Origin: Burkholderiales bacterium
GTDB lineage: Bacteria; Pseudomonadota; Gammaproteobacteria; Burkholderiales; WYBJ01
NCBI GenBank assembly: GCA_020848435.1
Contig: JADLAC010000005.1
Coordinates: 62,001 to 126,000 of the forward strand
Reading direction: 5' to 3'
DNA length: 64,000 nt
Below the pieces are notes generated by a model, which had not been told where the DNA came from, searched no databases, and was given only the letters and a program-made list of their open reading frames with translations. Each line of letters opens with the position of its first letter. Within the stretch, counting starts at the first letter, position 1. Below, one piece after another: positions 26,379 through 34,812 of the stretch. Position numbers and translations under genes: made by a program.

Positions 26379-28235
26379 TCAGGTTGCGGCAACATCGCCA
26401 TGCTTGTCGAACCACTGTTCGAGCATCATGAACACCCACACCAGCGAGCCGTAGTAGCTCGCATGCTCCGACACGCGTCGGCTGGTCAGCTCGTCCAGGA
26501 ACTCGGGACGCACGATGCCGCGGCGGCGCAAGCTGCCGAGACTGTCGTACGCAAGCGCCCTGAGGCGCTCGTTCGACTCCAGCCAGGGGCCGAACGGCAG
26601 TCCGAAGCCATGCTTCTTTTTCGCAATGGTGGCATCGGGCAGGAAGCCGCGCAGGCTTTCCTTGAAGAAATAGCGCAACTGCGTGCCCTTGAGCTTCATC
26701 TCGGGGGCGAGCCGGGCGGAGAACTCCACCACTTCTTCGTCGAGCAGCGGAAAGGCCACGTCCATCCCGGCGAGATGGCAGCTCCTTACCACCTTCGGTA
26801 GATCGTTGTCCGCGAGCGTGATCTGCAAGTCCAGCGCGAGCATGCGGTTGATCAGGCTTTGCGCGTGGGCACCGTGGTAAATGTCATCCAGATGCCGTAG
26901 CGGCTCGCCTGCATCCACCCGGGCGAGGAAGTCGTCCTGGAACATGCGCTCGCGCCCCAGCCGATCCACCAAGTTGTAGGTCTGCAGCCGCGCCGGCATC
27001 GGAATGGAGGCTTGTTGAACGTAGCTTCTCGCCTTACGCAGCACACCGATCGCGTCGACGACCGCGGATCCGTTGAGGGCGGGGCGGACGACCTTCGAGC
27101 GCAGCCATTCGGGCAAGCGCTCGTAGAGCGAGAAGACGTACTGCTTCGCATAGCGCTCGTTGCCGCCGAACAGCTCGTCGCCGCCGTCGCCCGCGAGCAG
27201 CCGCGTGACGCCGTCTTCGCGCGCGAGCCGGGCGCAATAGAAGGCCGGCACCGCCGATGAATTGCCGAACGGCTCGTCGTGGATCGCAGCGATGGCCGGT
27301 ACCGCGGAGACGATGTCATCGGCGGTCACATAGTACTCGCGATGGCGGGTCGCGAAGTGACGAGCGGTGATGCGTGCGTACTCGATCTCATCGTAGCCGG
27401 GGGCATCGAAGCCGATGGAATAGGTTCGTGCCGGCTCGCCGCAGACTTCGCCGAGGAAGCCCGCGACGGTCGAGCTGTCCGTGCCGCCGCTCAAGAACGC
27501 GCCTGCGCTGCCGCCATCGAGCGCGTGCTCAACACCATGGCGCAAGCTCGCCCGAAACGCAGTCTTCAGCGTTTCGAAGTCCCCGGCGGTGCCTTCCTCG
27601 AAGCGCATCTGCCAATAGCGACGGCGCTCGCAGCGGCCGTCGTGGAAGGCGACGCGCTCACCCGGCATGAGCCGCTGCACGCCGCGAAATATCGTGCGCG
27701 GACCCGGGACGACATGAAAGTACACGTAGTCGTACAAGGCCTGCTCGTCGATCCGGGCATCCATCGCGGGGTGGCTGCGCAAGCATGCGGTGTTCGAGCC
27801 GAAGACGAACGCCGCGTCCGCGACGCAGTAGCGCACCGCATGCACGCCCACGCGATCGACGGCCAGTGCGCAGGCGCCGGAGTGCTCGTCGATGATCGCC
27901 GCCTCGAACGCGCCGAGAAGCTTGGGAAAGACATCGTTTCCGGCGCGTTCGTAGCCGAGTGCAAGGGCTGCTGCCGCGCCCTCACGCTGGGCGAGCGCGG
28001 CGAGCTCCGGGTCGTCGAAACGCGGACGGCCCGCTACGGCGACGATCGCTCGAGGCGTTGTTGCCACGCTCGCCGCGTTGCCGACGTGGGCGGCCGCGAG
28101 CGCCCCGAACTTGCCGCTGGCGATACGCGCCTGGCTCGCGTCGAAGCGAACCAGCGCTGCGGACATGGCGTCGATCACCGCCTTTTGCTCGGCGGCGGCG
28201 AGCGCAACGCCGCTCCAACCGCAGATCCCGCTCAT
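26379..28235 (-). CDS. Asparagine-synthetase-like protein lacking N-terminal glutaminase Cys2
   Basis: 618 residues, starting MSGICGWSG at ATG 28235. Cys is at position 5, so it cannot become the N-terminal nucleophile after Met removal. No start codon lies immediately before it (the codon is ATC). The Ntn domain also lacks a clear RHRGPDD. The synthetase domain keeps the AMP-forming loop AFLSGGTDSSTV (about residue 248) and LAGDGGDELFGG. It may use free ammonia or another amine nucleophile, like beta-lactam-synthetase-type relatives, or it may be a ligase. It lies between the PLP decarboxylase gene and the GT-C-like gene and differs from the intact paralogue at 11114. Confidence 0.78.
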   Translation of the reverse strand: MSGICGWSGVALAAAEQKAVIDAMSAALVRFDASQARIASGKFGALAAAHVGNAASVATTPRAIVAVAGRPRFDDPELAALAQREGAAAALALGYERAGNDVFPKLLGAFEAAIIDEHSGACALAVDRVGVHAVRYCVADAAFVFGSNTACLRSHPAMDARIDEQALYDYVYFHVVPGPRTIFRGVQRLMPGERVAFHDGRCERRRYWQMRFEEGTAGDFETLKTAFRASLRHGVEHALDGGSAGAFLSGGTDSSTVAGFLGEVCGEPARTYSIGFDAPGYDEIEYARITARHFATRHREYYVTADDIVSAVPAIAAIHDEPFGNSSAVPAFYCARLAREDGVTRLLAGDGGDELFGGNERYAKQYVFSLYERLPEWLRSKVVRPALNGSAVVDAIGVLRKARSYVQQASIPMPARLQTYNLVDRLGRERMFQDDFLARVDAGEPLRHLDDIYHGAHAQSLINRMLALDLQITLADNDLPKVVRSCHLAGMDVAFPLLDEEVVEFSARLAPEMKLKGTQLRYFFKESLRGFLPDATIAKKKHGFGLPFGPWLESNERLRALAYDSLGSLRRRGIVRPEFLDELTSRRVSEHASYYGSLVWVFMMLEQWFDKHGDVAAT

Positions 28236-28266
28236 CCTCGAAGATCCCCGGTGCTCGAGCGCAGTG

Positions 28267-29490
28267 TCATACCAGAACCTCCAGCGGCGGCGGATGGCTG
28301 AGGAACGCGGTGGGACTCGCGCTCAAGCCATACGCACCGGATTGAAAAACGACGATGAGATCGCCGGGCTCGGCGCGCGCGAGCTCCATGCGATCGGCGA
28401 GAAGGTCGAGCGGGGTGCACAACGGCCCGACCACGGTGGCGCTCTCGCGTGTGGCGCCGCGCATCTTGTTACCGACGGCTACGGGATAGTTCTTGCGAAT
28501 GACCTGGCCGAAGTTGCCCGATGCCGACAGGTGGTGATGCAATCCGCCGTCGGTGATGAGGAACACCTGGTCTCTCGACAGCTTGCGCTCGAGCACGCGG
28601 CAGACGTAGATTCCGGCTTCGCCCACGATGTAGCGGCCTAGCTCGATCACCACGGCTGCTTCGGGCAGCGCCGCGGCCACCTGCGGCAGCGCCTGGGCGA
28701 GACCCGCACCCACGCGCTCGAGCGCGAGTGGTTCCTCGCCGGGGAAGTAAGGGATGCCGAATCCGCCGCCGATGTTCAGGATGCGTACCGGCGAAGGCGC
28801 GTCAGCGCTCAAGCGGCAAGCCAGTGCGATGCTCTTGTGTTGCGCCTCGACGATCGCCTCGGCACGCAGATTCTGCGAGCCGCTGAAGATGTGGAATCCA
28901 CGGAAATCGAGGCCCATCGGCTCCAGGCGCCGCAGCAGCGCCGGCACCCGTTCGGCGTCGATGCCGAATTGCTTCGGTCCTCCGCCCATCTTCATTCCGG
29001 AGGACTTCAGCTCGAAGTCCGGGTTGATCCGAAGCGCTACCATGGCGTGAAGCCCGAGCCGCTGGCCGATCGCCGCGGCGCGCTCGGCTTGTGTCTCGGA
29101 TTCGAGATTGAGCACGATCCCGGCGGCGATCGCCTGCGCGATCTCCCGCTCGGACTTCCCCGGCCCGGCGAAGCTGATGCGCTCGGGCGCCATGCCGGCA
29201 TCGAGCGCGAGCTTGAGCTCGCCGCCGGACGCGACGTCGAGCCCGTCGACCTGCGGTGCGATGAAATCCACCAGCGCGGGCATTGGATTGGCTTTCACCG
29301 CGTAGTGTAAGTGCACGCGCGGCCCCAGCACCTCGCGTAAGCTTGCGATCCGCGTTCGGATCAGCGCGCGGTCGTAGGCATAGAACGGCGTCGCGCCTAC
29401 GCGTGTAGCCAGCCGCGGCAGCGCCACACCCCCGACGCAGAGGCAATCGTCTACGACCGCGAAGGCGGGTATGAAGGCGTGGCGCATCAT
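28267..29490 (-). CDS. PLP-dependent decarboxylase, XrtA system-associated (LysA/ODC fold III)
   Basis: 407 residues. The fold-III decarboxylase motifs are present: FYAYDRALI, HYAVKANPMPALV with the PLP lysine in AVKAN, GLDVASGGELKLAL, FHIFSGSQN and ILNIGGGFGIPY. It ends with a C-terminal beta domain containing GPLCTPLDLLADRMEL (the Cys-based substrate site) and FQSGAYG. It matches the exosortase-A-associated decarboxylase family as I remember it. It would decarboxylate an amino acid such as diaminopimelate, lysine or ornithine; the substrate is unknown. It starts four bases into the ligase stop (ATGA), forming a coupled pair. The neighbouring ligase and ACP suggest the amine or amino-acid product is carrier-linked. 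Confidence 0.86.
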   Translation of the reverse strand: MMRHAFIPAFAVVDDCLCVGGVALPRLATRVGATPFYAYDRALIRTRIASLREVLGPRVHLHYAVKANPMPALVDFIAPQVDGLDVASGGELKLALDAGMAPERISFAGPGKSEREIAQAIAAGIVLNLESETQAERAAAIGQRLGLHAMVALRINPDFELKSSGMKMGGGPKQFGIDAERVPALLRRLEPMGLDFRGFHIFSGSQNLRAEAIVEAQHKSIALACRLSADAPSPVRILNIGGGFGIPYFPGEEPLALERVGAGLAQALPQVAAALPEAAVVIELGRYIVGEAGIYVCRVLERKLSRDQVFLITDGGLHHHLSASGNFGQVIRKNYPVAVGNKMRGATRESATVVGPLCTPLDLLADRMELARAEPGDLIVVFQSGAYGLSASPTAFLSHPPPLEVLV

Positions 29491-31085
29491 GCCGCCGGCA
29501 TCGCGCTCTGCGCCGCCGGCCGATCGAGCCAGGCGAGCAGGCCCTTGCGATCGATCTTGCCGTTGGGATTGCGCGGCAGCGGTCCGTCATACGAGACGAT
29601 GCGCGCGGGAACCATGTATACGGGCAGCCGCTCGCGCAGATCGCGCAACAGGCCCTCCTGGTCCACGGCCTGTCCGCAAAGCGGCGTCGCGACGACCGCG
29701 ATGGACTGGCCGAGCACGGGATGCGGGACGCCGAGCGCAACCGCCTCGGCAACCAACCCGCTGGCATAGACGGCTTCTTCGACTTCGGTCGGGCTCACCC
29801 GGTAGCCCGAGGTCTTGATCATCTCGTCGCGCCGGCCGACGAAGTAGATGAAGCCTTGGTCGTCGGTGCGCACGGTATCGCCGGACCAGACCGCAATCTC
29901 CGGCATCACCAAGCCGGCCGGCTGCCCTGGTGCGGGGCGGAAGCGCGCCGCGGTCTTCTCGGGATCGTTCCAATAACCGAGCGACACCAGCGCCCCGCGG
30001 TGCACGAGCTCACCCGCTTCACCGGGGCGGCATGGACTGCCATCTTCACGCACGACCATGATCTCGGCATTCGGGATCGCCTTGCCGATCGAGTCGGGCC
30101 GCCGGTCGACTTCTTCGGGCGGCAGGTAGGTCGAGCGAAACGCCTCCGTCAAGCCGTACATGAGATACACCAGCGTGCCGGGCAGGTGCTCGCGCAGCGC
30201 GTCCAGGGTCTGCCTCGGCATGTGCCCGCCGGTATTCGCGATATAGCGTAGCGAGGTGCGCGCTGTCTCGGGCCATTGCAGGTTGGCGAGCTGTATCCAC
30301 AGCGGCGGCACGGCGGTGAGGCCCGTGATGCGCTCGCGCTCGCAGGCGAGCAGTACATCGCGGGCGACGAGATAGTTGATCAGCACGACCTGGGCACGGC
30401 TCGCGAACGCCGTCGTCAATTGGCTGAAACCGGCATCGAAGCTCAACGGCAGGGCCGACAGGATGCGATCCTCCGGCCGATTGCGCAGATACTGCGCGAC
30501 GCTGTAGGCCCCGGCCACCATGTTGCGATGGGACAGCACCACGCCCTTGGGGCTGCCGGTGCTGCCAGAGGTGTACAGGATGGCCGTCATGTCGATGTCT
30601 ATCACGCGATGCGCGTTGCCCGGGCGCGCCTGCGACATGAGCTCGGTCCAGGAGTGGACCGGCTTCGCCCCGGGGTTCTGCGTGGCGTGCGTGCCCGCTA
30701 CGACGACCGCGCGCAGGTCGGGACACTCGCGCAGCGCCGGCGCGAGCAAGCCCAGCCGCTCTGCCGAGGTCACCAGGACACGCACGTTGCAGTCGCGCAT
30801 GATGTAGACGACCTGCGCCGGTTTCAGCAGCGGGTTGATCGGGACGAACACGCAGCCGGCCTGGGCAGCGCCGAACGCGGCGATGACCGTTTCGAAGCGC
30901 TTGTCGAGATAGATCGCGATGCGCTCGCTGCGCGCCAGCCCGAGCCCGGCATAAGCGTCGGCGCAGCGCCGGATCGCGTCCGCCAGCGCGGCGTAGGTCA
31001 AGACTTGCGCTTGATGCGTGATGGCCGTGCTCTCGCCGGCAGCCTCCGCGGCCTCGAGTATCAGTTCGTGCAGTAGTCTCGCCAT
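29487..31085 (-). CDS. AMP-forming acyl-CoA ligase-like enzyme, XrtA system-associated
   Basis: 532 residues. The ANL-superfamily motifs are in order: ATP loop TAILYTSGSTGSPKGVVLSH (A3 region), YGLTEAFRSTYLPPEEV, TDDQGFIYFVGRRDEMIKTSGYRVSP (hinge, with the Asp/Lys change of conformation) and the catalytic Lys in NPNGKIDRKGLL. The enzyme activates a carboxylic acid as an acyl-adenylate and transfers it to CoA or a carrier protein. An ACP gene divergently oriented at 33731 is a likely acceptor. It matches the ligase family of exosortase A loci. It lies 27 bases after the GNAT-like gene and is coupled to the decarboxylase. Confidence 0.86.
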   Translation of the reverse strand: MARLLHELILEAAEAAGESTAITHQAQVLTYAALADAIRRCADAYAGLGLARSERIAIYLDKRFETVIAAFGAAQAGCVFVPINPLLKPAQVVYIMRDCNVRVLVTSAERLGLLAPALRECPDLRAVVVAGTHATQNPGAKPVHSWTELMSQARPGNAHRVIDIDMTAILYTSGSTGSPKGVVLSHRNMVAGAYSVAQYLRNRPEDRILSALPLSFDAGFSQLTTAFASRAQVVLINYLVARDVLLACERERITGLTAVPPLWIQLANLQWPETARTSLRYIANTGGHMPRQTLDALREHLPGTLVYLMYGLTEAFRSTYLPPEEVDRRPDSIGKAIPNAEIMVVREDGSPCRPGEAGELVHRGALVSLGYWNDPEKTAARFRPAPGQPAGLVMPEIAVWSGDTVRTDDQGFIYFVGRRDEMIKTSGYRVSPTEVEEAVYASGLVAEAVALGVPHPVLGQSIAVVATPLCGQAVDQEGLLRDLRERLPVYMVPARIVSYDGPLPRNPNGKIDRKGLLAWLDRPAAQSAMPAA

Positions 31086-31112
31086 GGATGCAATCGCTTC
31101 GCGCCGGCGCGC

Positions 31113-32309
31113 TTACTTGGCGGGCACCGCGCTTGCCGCGGATGCGTGTTTCGAGCGCAACCGCTGCAGGGCGCGGCCGCCGAAGTGACGCGCGGCTTGA
31201 GTCAGTCCGGCGAGGGTCCTGGGATTGTACGCGACGATGCCCCAGCGCTCGCGGCGCTGGGACATCCAGTCGCGCTTGTAGGCATCGTCCCCGGACAGAT
31301 AGTCCACGACCCGCACCTTGTCGACGTCGATCACGTGCTCCATCAGGTAGCTGCTCAACACGGTGCCGACCGATTCCTTGGTGAACCTGGCGTCGTAGGC
31401 CATCTTGTAGATCGATGCCGTATCGCCGGCGACGAACCAGATTTGCGCGGCCGCGGGAATGCCGTCGATATGGATGACGCCGAGTCGCAACCATCCCAGG
31501 TCGGCGGCGAGTGCGAGCAGACCGTCGATGAAGCTCGGGAAGGGCTCGGGCTGCTTCCAGCTCGCAAGGTAGATCGCGTGATAGGCAGCCTTCGCCTCGT
31601 CGAGGCCCGCACGCGAGGTGACGATCTCACGGCGCATGCGACCGCTCGCCTCCAACTTGCGCCGGCTTCGCGGGGCATTCTGCGACAGCTTGCTCGGTCG
31701 CTTGGCGAAGTACTCCTTGAACGACTGGCCGCCGAGCTCGTGATACCAGTTGCCGAAACAAAGAAAACGATCGACGAGAAAGCCGCTCTGCCGCAGAGCC
31801 TCCTCGAGCGCGGAAAAGGCGGCTGTCGCCGGGTCGAGAGGCTCGATGACGACGCTGTCCCACCGCGGTCGCTCGACCGCGATCCGGTCGGTGATCGCTC
31901 GCAGCGCTTGCTGCGCATCGTTCGGATGCGCAGCAAGCGGGCCGGTGAGCGACGAATAGTAATTGGCGAGCGACTGCAGCCGCCGATGTGGCCACATGGC
32001 GCCGGGATGCTCGCAATGACGCATCAGCAACGCTGCACCCGGCTCTTCGGTCTGCTCGCCGCAAGCGGCACCGTAGATGCGCACGCGTTCCCCGGGAGCG
32101 AGCGCATTGGCGGCGAAGTTCCGATACCAGGCAAGGCTATGAAACAGGCTCGCGCGCGCGGCTTCCGCGAACAGGCGCTCATAGCTGGCTGGAACCGATG
32201 CGAGGTCGTGGTAGACGTTCGTTGTATAGAGCGCACGCTCCATGGCCGCGCCGGCGATGGCGGGGTGCTCGGAGTCCGACACGCTTGGTGGATTCAAGGC
32301 GCTGCTCAA
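31113..32309 (-). CDS. GNAT/CelD-FemAB-like acyltransferase domain protein
   Basis: 398 residues from ATG 32309; an in-frame Met23 is a possible alternative. The C-terminal half has the features of the CelD/BcsL-type acetyltransferase domain: GGQSFKEYFAKRPSKLSQN, RRKLEASGRMRREI, then IPAAAQIWFVAGDTASIYKMAYD and the VDYLSGDDAYKRDWM segment. FemAB-type enzymes transfer amino acids from tRNA, and CelD-type enzymes acetylate. This one is compatible with either, but it lacks a clear FemX helical arm. The gene follows the aminotransferase directly and precedes the ligase, so it may N-acylate an amino group put on by the DegT enzyme. Confidence 0.75.
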   Translation of the reverse strand: MSSALNPPSVSDSEHPAIAGAAMERALYTTNVYHDLASVPASYERLFAEAARASLFHSLAWYRNFAANALAPGERVRIYGAACGEQTEEPGAALLMRHCEHPGAMWPHRRLQSLANYYSSLTGPLAAHPNDAQQALRAITDRIAVERPRWDSVVIEPLDPATAAFSALEEALRQSGFLVDRFLCFGNWYHELGGQSFKEYFAKRPSKLSQNAPRSRRKLEASGRMRREIVTSRAGLDEAKAAYHAIYLASWKQPEPFPSFIDGLLALAADLGWLRLGVIHIDGIPAAAQIWFVAGDTASIYKMAYDARFTKESVGTVLSSYLMEHVIDVDKVRVVDYLSGDDAYKRDWMSQRRERWGIVAYNPRTLAGLTQAARHFGGRALQRLRSKHASAASAVPAK

Positions 32310-33524
32310 TTAGCGATGCTCCACGACATGGTGAATGGTGGCTATCATCCAGTCCAACTCCTCGGGGCGCAGGTCCTGGTGACAGGGGAACTGCAGCACA
32401 CGCCGGGAAAGATCCATGGTCTGCGGGCAAGTGCGCTCGTCTACGCCCGGCCAGAGAAACTCGCCGAAACGAATGATGGGCACCCCGGCATGCTTGAGCT
32501 GCGGGAAGACCCGATCGGGATCGTCCACCAGCAGGGGAAACACTTGCGGCACCACAGCGTCCGGCAGACCGGAAAACAGCGCGCGGCATCCGGAACTGCC
32601 ACGCAGCGCCGCCTCGAGCTTCTGGTAGTTTCGGCGCCGTCGCGCGGCAATGCTCGCGGTGGCGGCGAGCGCGATCGTGAGCCGCGACGGCCATGACATC
32701 GCTTGCGCATGCCAGCGCGAGCACTGCTCGCCGGCGCTGTCCGGCGATTGCGTGTTCGGCGATGGCACCTCCGGATCGACCGTCTTGACGTTACGCCATA
32801 GATACGACTTGGCTCTTAGCGGCAAGGACAACGCGATCTTTAAGGCGCCCAGACGGCCGTAGTCGAAGGCATACTCGAGGGCATTCAACGCCGCTTTACA
32901 GTGGTAGTACGCCCCGGGCCCCGCCAAGCGCGCGTCGTCGAGGTCGATCCGGCTGGACGCGAGCAGGCCGCCGTCGAAGGTGGGAAAGAACTTCCAGGGG
33001 CTGGCGATGGCGTAGTCGCCGAACGCGCCGAGCGGACGATCCGCATGCGACCCGAAGAACGCGTGCGCGCAATCCTCGACATAGATCAAGCCATGCCGAT
33101 CGCAGAATTCGCGGATACGGCCCGCATCCTGCGCGAAACCGAAATAGTGCGGGACGATGAGCGCACGCGCCGATCGATCGAGCTTCGAGCGCACATCCGC
33201 CAGATCGATCGAGGTGTCGTCGTGAATGCGATAGAAGCGCGGCGTGGCGCCGCGCCAGACGACCGGCTCGACCATCGAGATGCAGTGATAGGCCGGCAGC
33301 AGCACCGTATCGCCGGCACCGATGGCGGCATGGGTGAGGCATAACCTGATCGCCATTGACCCGCTGCTGACGAACTTTGAACACCCCACGTCGAGGAACG
33401 ACGCAGGTACCGGATCGCTCGGCGTCCGGAACATGCCCGCGGTCAGCACCGCGTTCTTCGGAATCCGTTCCCTCGGATAGATGGCAGGAAGTGCACTCAT
33501 CGAGACGGCCGCCGACTGCGCCAA
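32310..33524 (-). CDS. DegT/DnrJ/EryC1-type PLP aminotransferase
   Basis: 404 residues. It has SGSMAIRLCL for the PLP phosphate, VEDCAHAFFG for the PLP ring (Asp), and ASPWKFFPTFDGGLL, where the lysine takes the place of the canonical S-x-x-K Schiff-base lysine. The fold is type I. These enzymes aminate keto sugars. It is divergent (only weakly similar to the WecE-like enzyme at 56108) and may act on a different keto sugar or on a lipid-linked substrate. It is the first gene of the fourteen-gene minus-strand cluster, with a candidate promoter about 70 bases upstream. Several N-terminal Met codons near 33524 make the exact start uncertain. Confidence 0.78.
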   Translation of the reverse strand: MAQSAAVSMSALPAIYPRERIPKNAVLTAGMFRTPSDPVPASFLDVGCSKFVSSGSMAIRLCLTHAAIGAGDTVLLPAYHCISMVEPVVWRGATPRFYRIHDDTSIDLADVRSKLDRSARALIVPHYFGFAQDAGRIREFCDRHGLIYVEDCAHAFFGSHADRPLGAFGDYAIASPWKFFPTFDGGLLASSRIDLDDARLAGPGAYYHCKAALNALEYAFDYGRLGALKIALSLPLRAKSYLWRNVKTVDPEVPSPNTQSPDSAGEQCSRWHAQAMSWPSRLTIALAATASIAARRRRNYQKLEAALRGSSGCRALFSGLPDAVVPQVFPLLVDDPDRVFPQLKHAGVPIIRFGEFLWPGVDERTCPQTMDLSRRVLQFPCHQDLRPEELDWMIATIHHVVEHR

Positions 33525-33594
33525 AGCACGTTTTGAAGCGCCTGCCCAAAAGCAGATTTAATGCCACCGCCGTCAAGGCCGATAAGGATGAGGC

Positions 33595-33602
33595 ATTATA
33601 CT
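33595..33602. promoter_or_regulatory. Overlapping divergent -10 candidates
   Basis: In the 206-base gap between the divergent minus-strand aminotransferase and the plus-strand ACP gene, TATAAT occurs on the minus strand at 33600-33595 (perfect -10) and TATACT occurs on the plus strand at 33597-33602. They overlap within one short near-palindromic stretch. Good -35 hexamers at 17-base spacing are not seen on either side (best minus candidate CGGACC). The position suits a control point for both operons, but the assignment is tentative. Confidence 0.4.
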
Positions 33603-33730
33603 TGCTTCGATGGCCCGGTCCGGCGATCCGGGTGAGCGTCAAGCGGCGTCAACGCGCGGCAGCCGATGCGAAAGCGCCCACCGGGCCGATTCGAAGCGCG
33701 GACACAATACTTCTGTGCGGGGGATTCAAG

Positions 33731-33979
33731 ATGTCGCTTGACGAGGTGCGTTCGGTCGTGGGCACGGTGCTGCAGCTTGGCGCCAGAACCAGGCAGATGA
33801 ACGCCGACACGCCGTTGCTGGGCGCCGTTCCAGAGCTCGACTCGATGGCGGTCGTGAACGTGATCACGGCGCTCGAGGAGCGCTTCGGCATTTCGATCGC
33901 CGACGACGAAATCGAAGGCGCTACGTTCGAGACGCTCGGCAGCCTCGCCCGGTTCGTCGAGCAAAAACTCGCCGCTTGA
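33731..33979 (+). CDS. Acyl carrier protein, XrtA system-associated
   Basis: 82 residues from ATG 33731. The phosphopantetheine attachment motif is present as ELDSMAVVN with the modifiable serine, preceded by TPLLGAVP and followed by ALEERFGISIADDEI, the normal ACP helix II-III layout. It would carry an acyl or aminoacyl group as a thioester. It opens the plus-strand exosortase-associated group, followed at once by hydrolase 2, and the divergent minus-strand operon holds the AMP-forming ligase that could load it. A separate holo-ACP synthase is not in the window. Confidence 0.9.
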   Translation: MSLDEVRSVVGTVLQLGARTRQMNADTPLLGAVPELDSMAVVNVITALEERFGISIADDEIEGATFETLGSLARFVEQKLAA

Positions 33980-34812
33980 TGGGCACCGATACGCGATCGC
34001 GCATCACGCCCTTTTTTCTCGATGCAGCGCCGGGCAAGCGCTTCTGCCTGCTGCACGAGCCGCCCGCGGCGGCGCCGCGTACGGGGGCGGTGCTGTACGT
34101 ACACCCGTTCGCCGAGGAGATGAACAAGTCCCGGCGCATGGCGTCGCTGCAGTCCCGGCTGTTGGCGGGCGCCGGGTGCACGGTGTTGCAACTCGACTTG
34201 TATGGCTGCGGCGACAGCGACGGGGATTTCGCCGATGCACGCTGGGACATCTGGAAGCGCGACATCGAGGTGGCATGCGCCTGGCTCAAGAGCGTCCACG
34301 CGGCACCGATATCCCTATGGGGTCTGCGCCTGGGAGCAACGCTTGCCGCCGAGTACGCCGCGCAGTCTGGCGCGGCACACGGGCCGTTGCTGCTGTGGCA
34401 ACCGGTGATAAGCGGGCAGGCGTTCCTCACCCAGTTCCTGCGGCAGAAGGTCGCGACCGAGATGCTCGCAGGACAAGAGCGTAGCGGCACTGGCGCGCTG
34501 CGCGCACGGCTGAGCCGAGGCGAGCCGCTCGAGGTGTCGGGCTATACGCTCGCGCCCGCGCTCGCACTGGCGATCGACGCTGCCAGCCTGGTCGGGTCGG
34601 CGCGAGCCGGGGCCCGTGCGCATTGGTTCGAGCTGGCCGGCGAGTCCGCCGCCGAGGCGGGAGTCGCGACCCTGCGCGCCACGGAAGAATTGCGCCGCCA
34701 AGGCATGCAGGTCGACTTGCAGGTGATTCGGGGAGACCCGTTCTGGGGGACCGTGGAGATCGTGGAATGCCCGCCGCTGCTGGACGCGACTCTCTCGGTG
34801 CTGATGCAATGA
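33979..34812 (+). CDS. Alpha/beta hydrolase-fold protein, XrtA hydrolase 2-like, nucleophile Ser replaced by Arg
   Basis: 277 residues from ATG 33979, which overlaps the ACP stop (TGATG). A TTG one codon upstream is possible. The fold is alpha/beta hydrolase: VLYVHPFAEEMNKSRRM, QLDLYGCGDSDGDF and WGLRLGATLAAEYAA. The nucleophile elbow is G-L-R-L-G, with Arg117 where serine is expected. An acid/base pair is not clear, though FWGTVEIVE appears near the end. It therefore may not be a serine hydrolase. This arginine substitution is, as I recall, common in the exosortase-A hydrolase 2 family. A carrier-bound acyl or polymer-handling role is possible. Confidence 0.8.
   Translation: MGTDTRSRITPFFLDAAPGKRFCLLHEPPAAAPRTGAVLYVHPFAEEMNKSRRMASLQSRLLAGAGCTVLQLDLYGCGDSDGDFADARWDIWKRDIEVACAWLKSVHAAPISLWGLRLGATLAAEYAAQSGAAHGPLLLWQPVISGQAFLTQFLRQKVATEMLAGQERSGTGALRARLSRGEPLEVSGYTLAPALALAIDAASLVGSARAGARAHWFELAGESAAEAGVATLRATEELRRQGMQVDLQVIRGDPFWGTVEIVECPPLLDATLSVLMQ

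Noticed and set aside
30046..31494. 482-codon minus-strand frame overlapping the ligase gene in another frame
   Set aside because: The ligase frame contains complete ANL motifs. This frame is Arg/Ala-rich shadow sequence.
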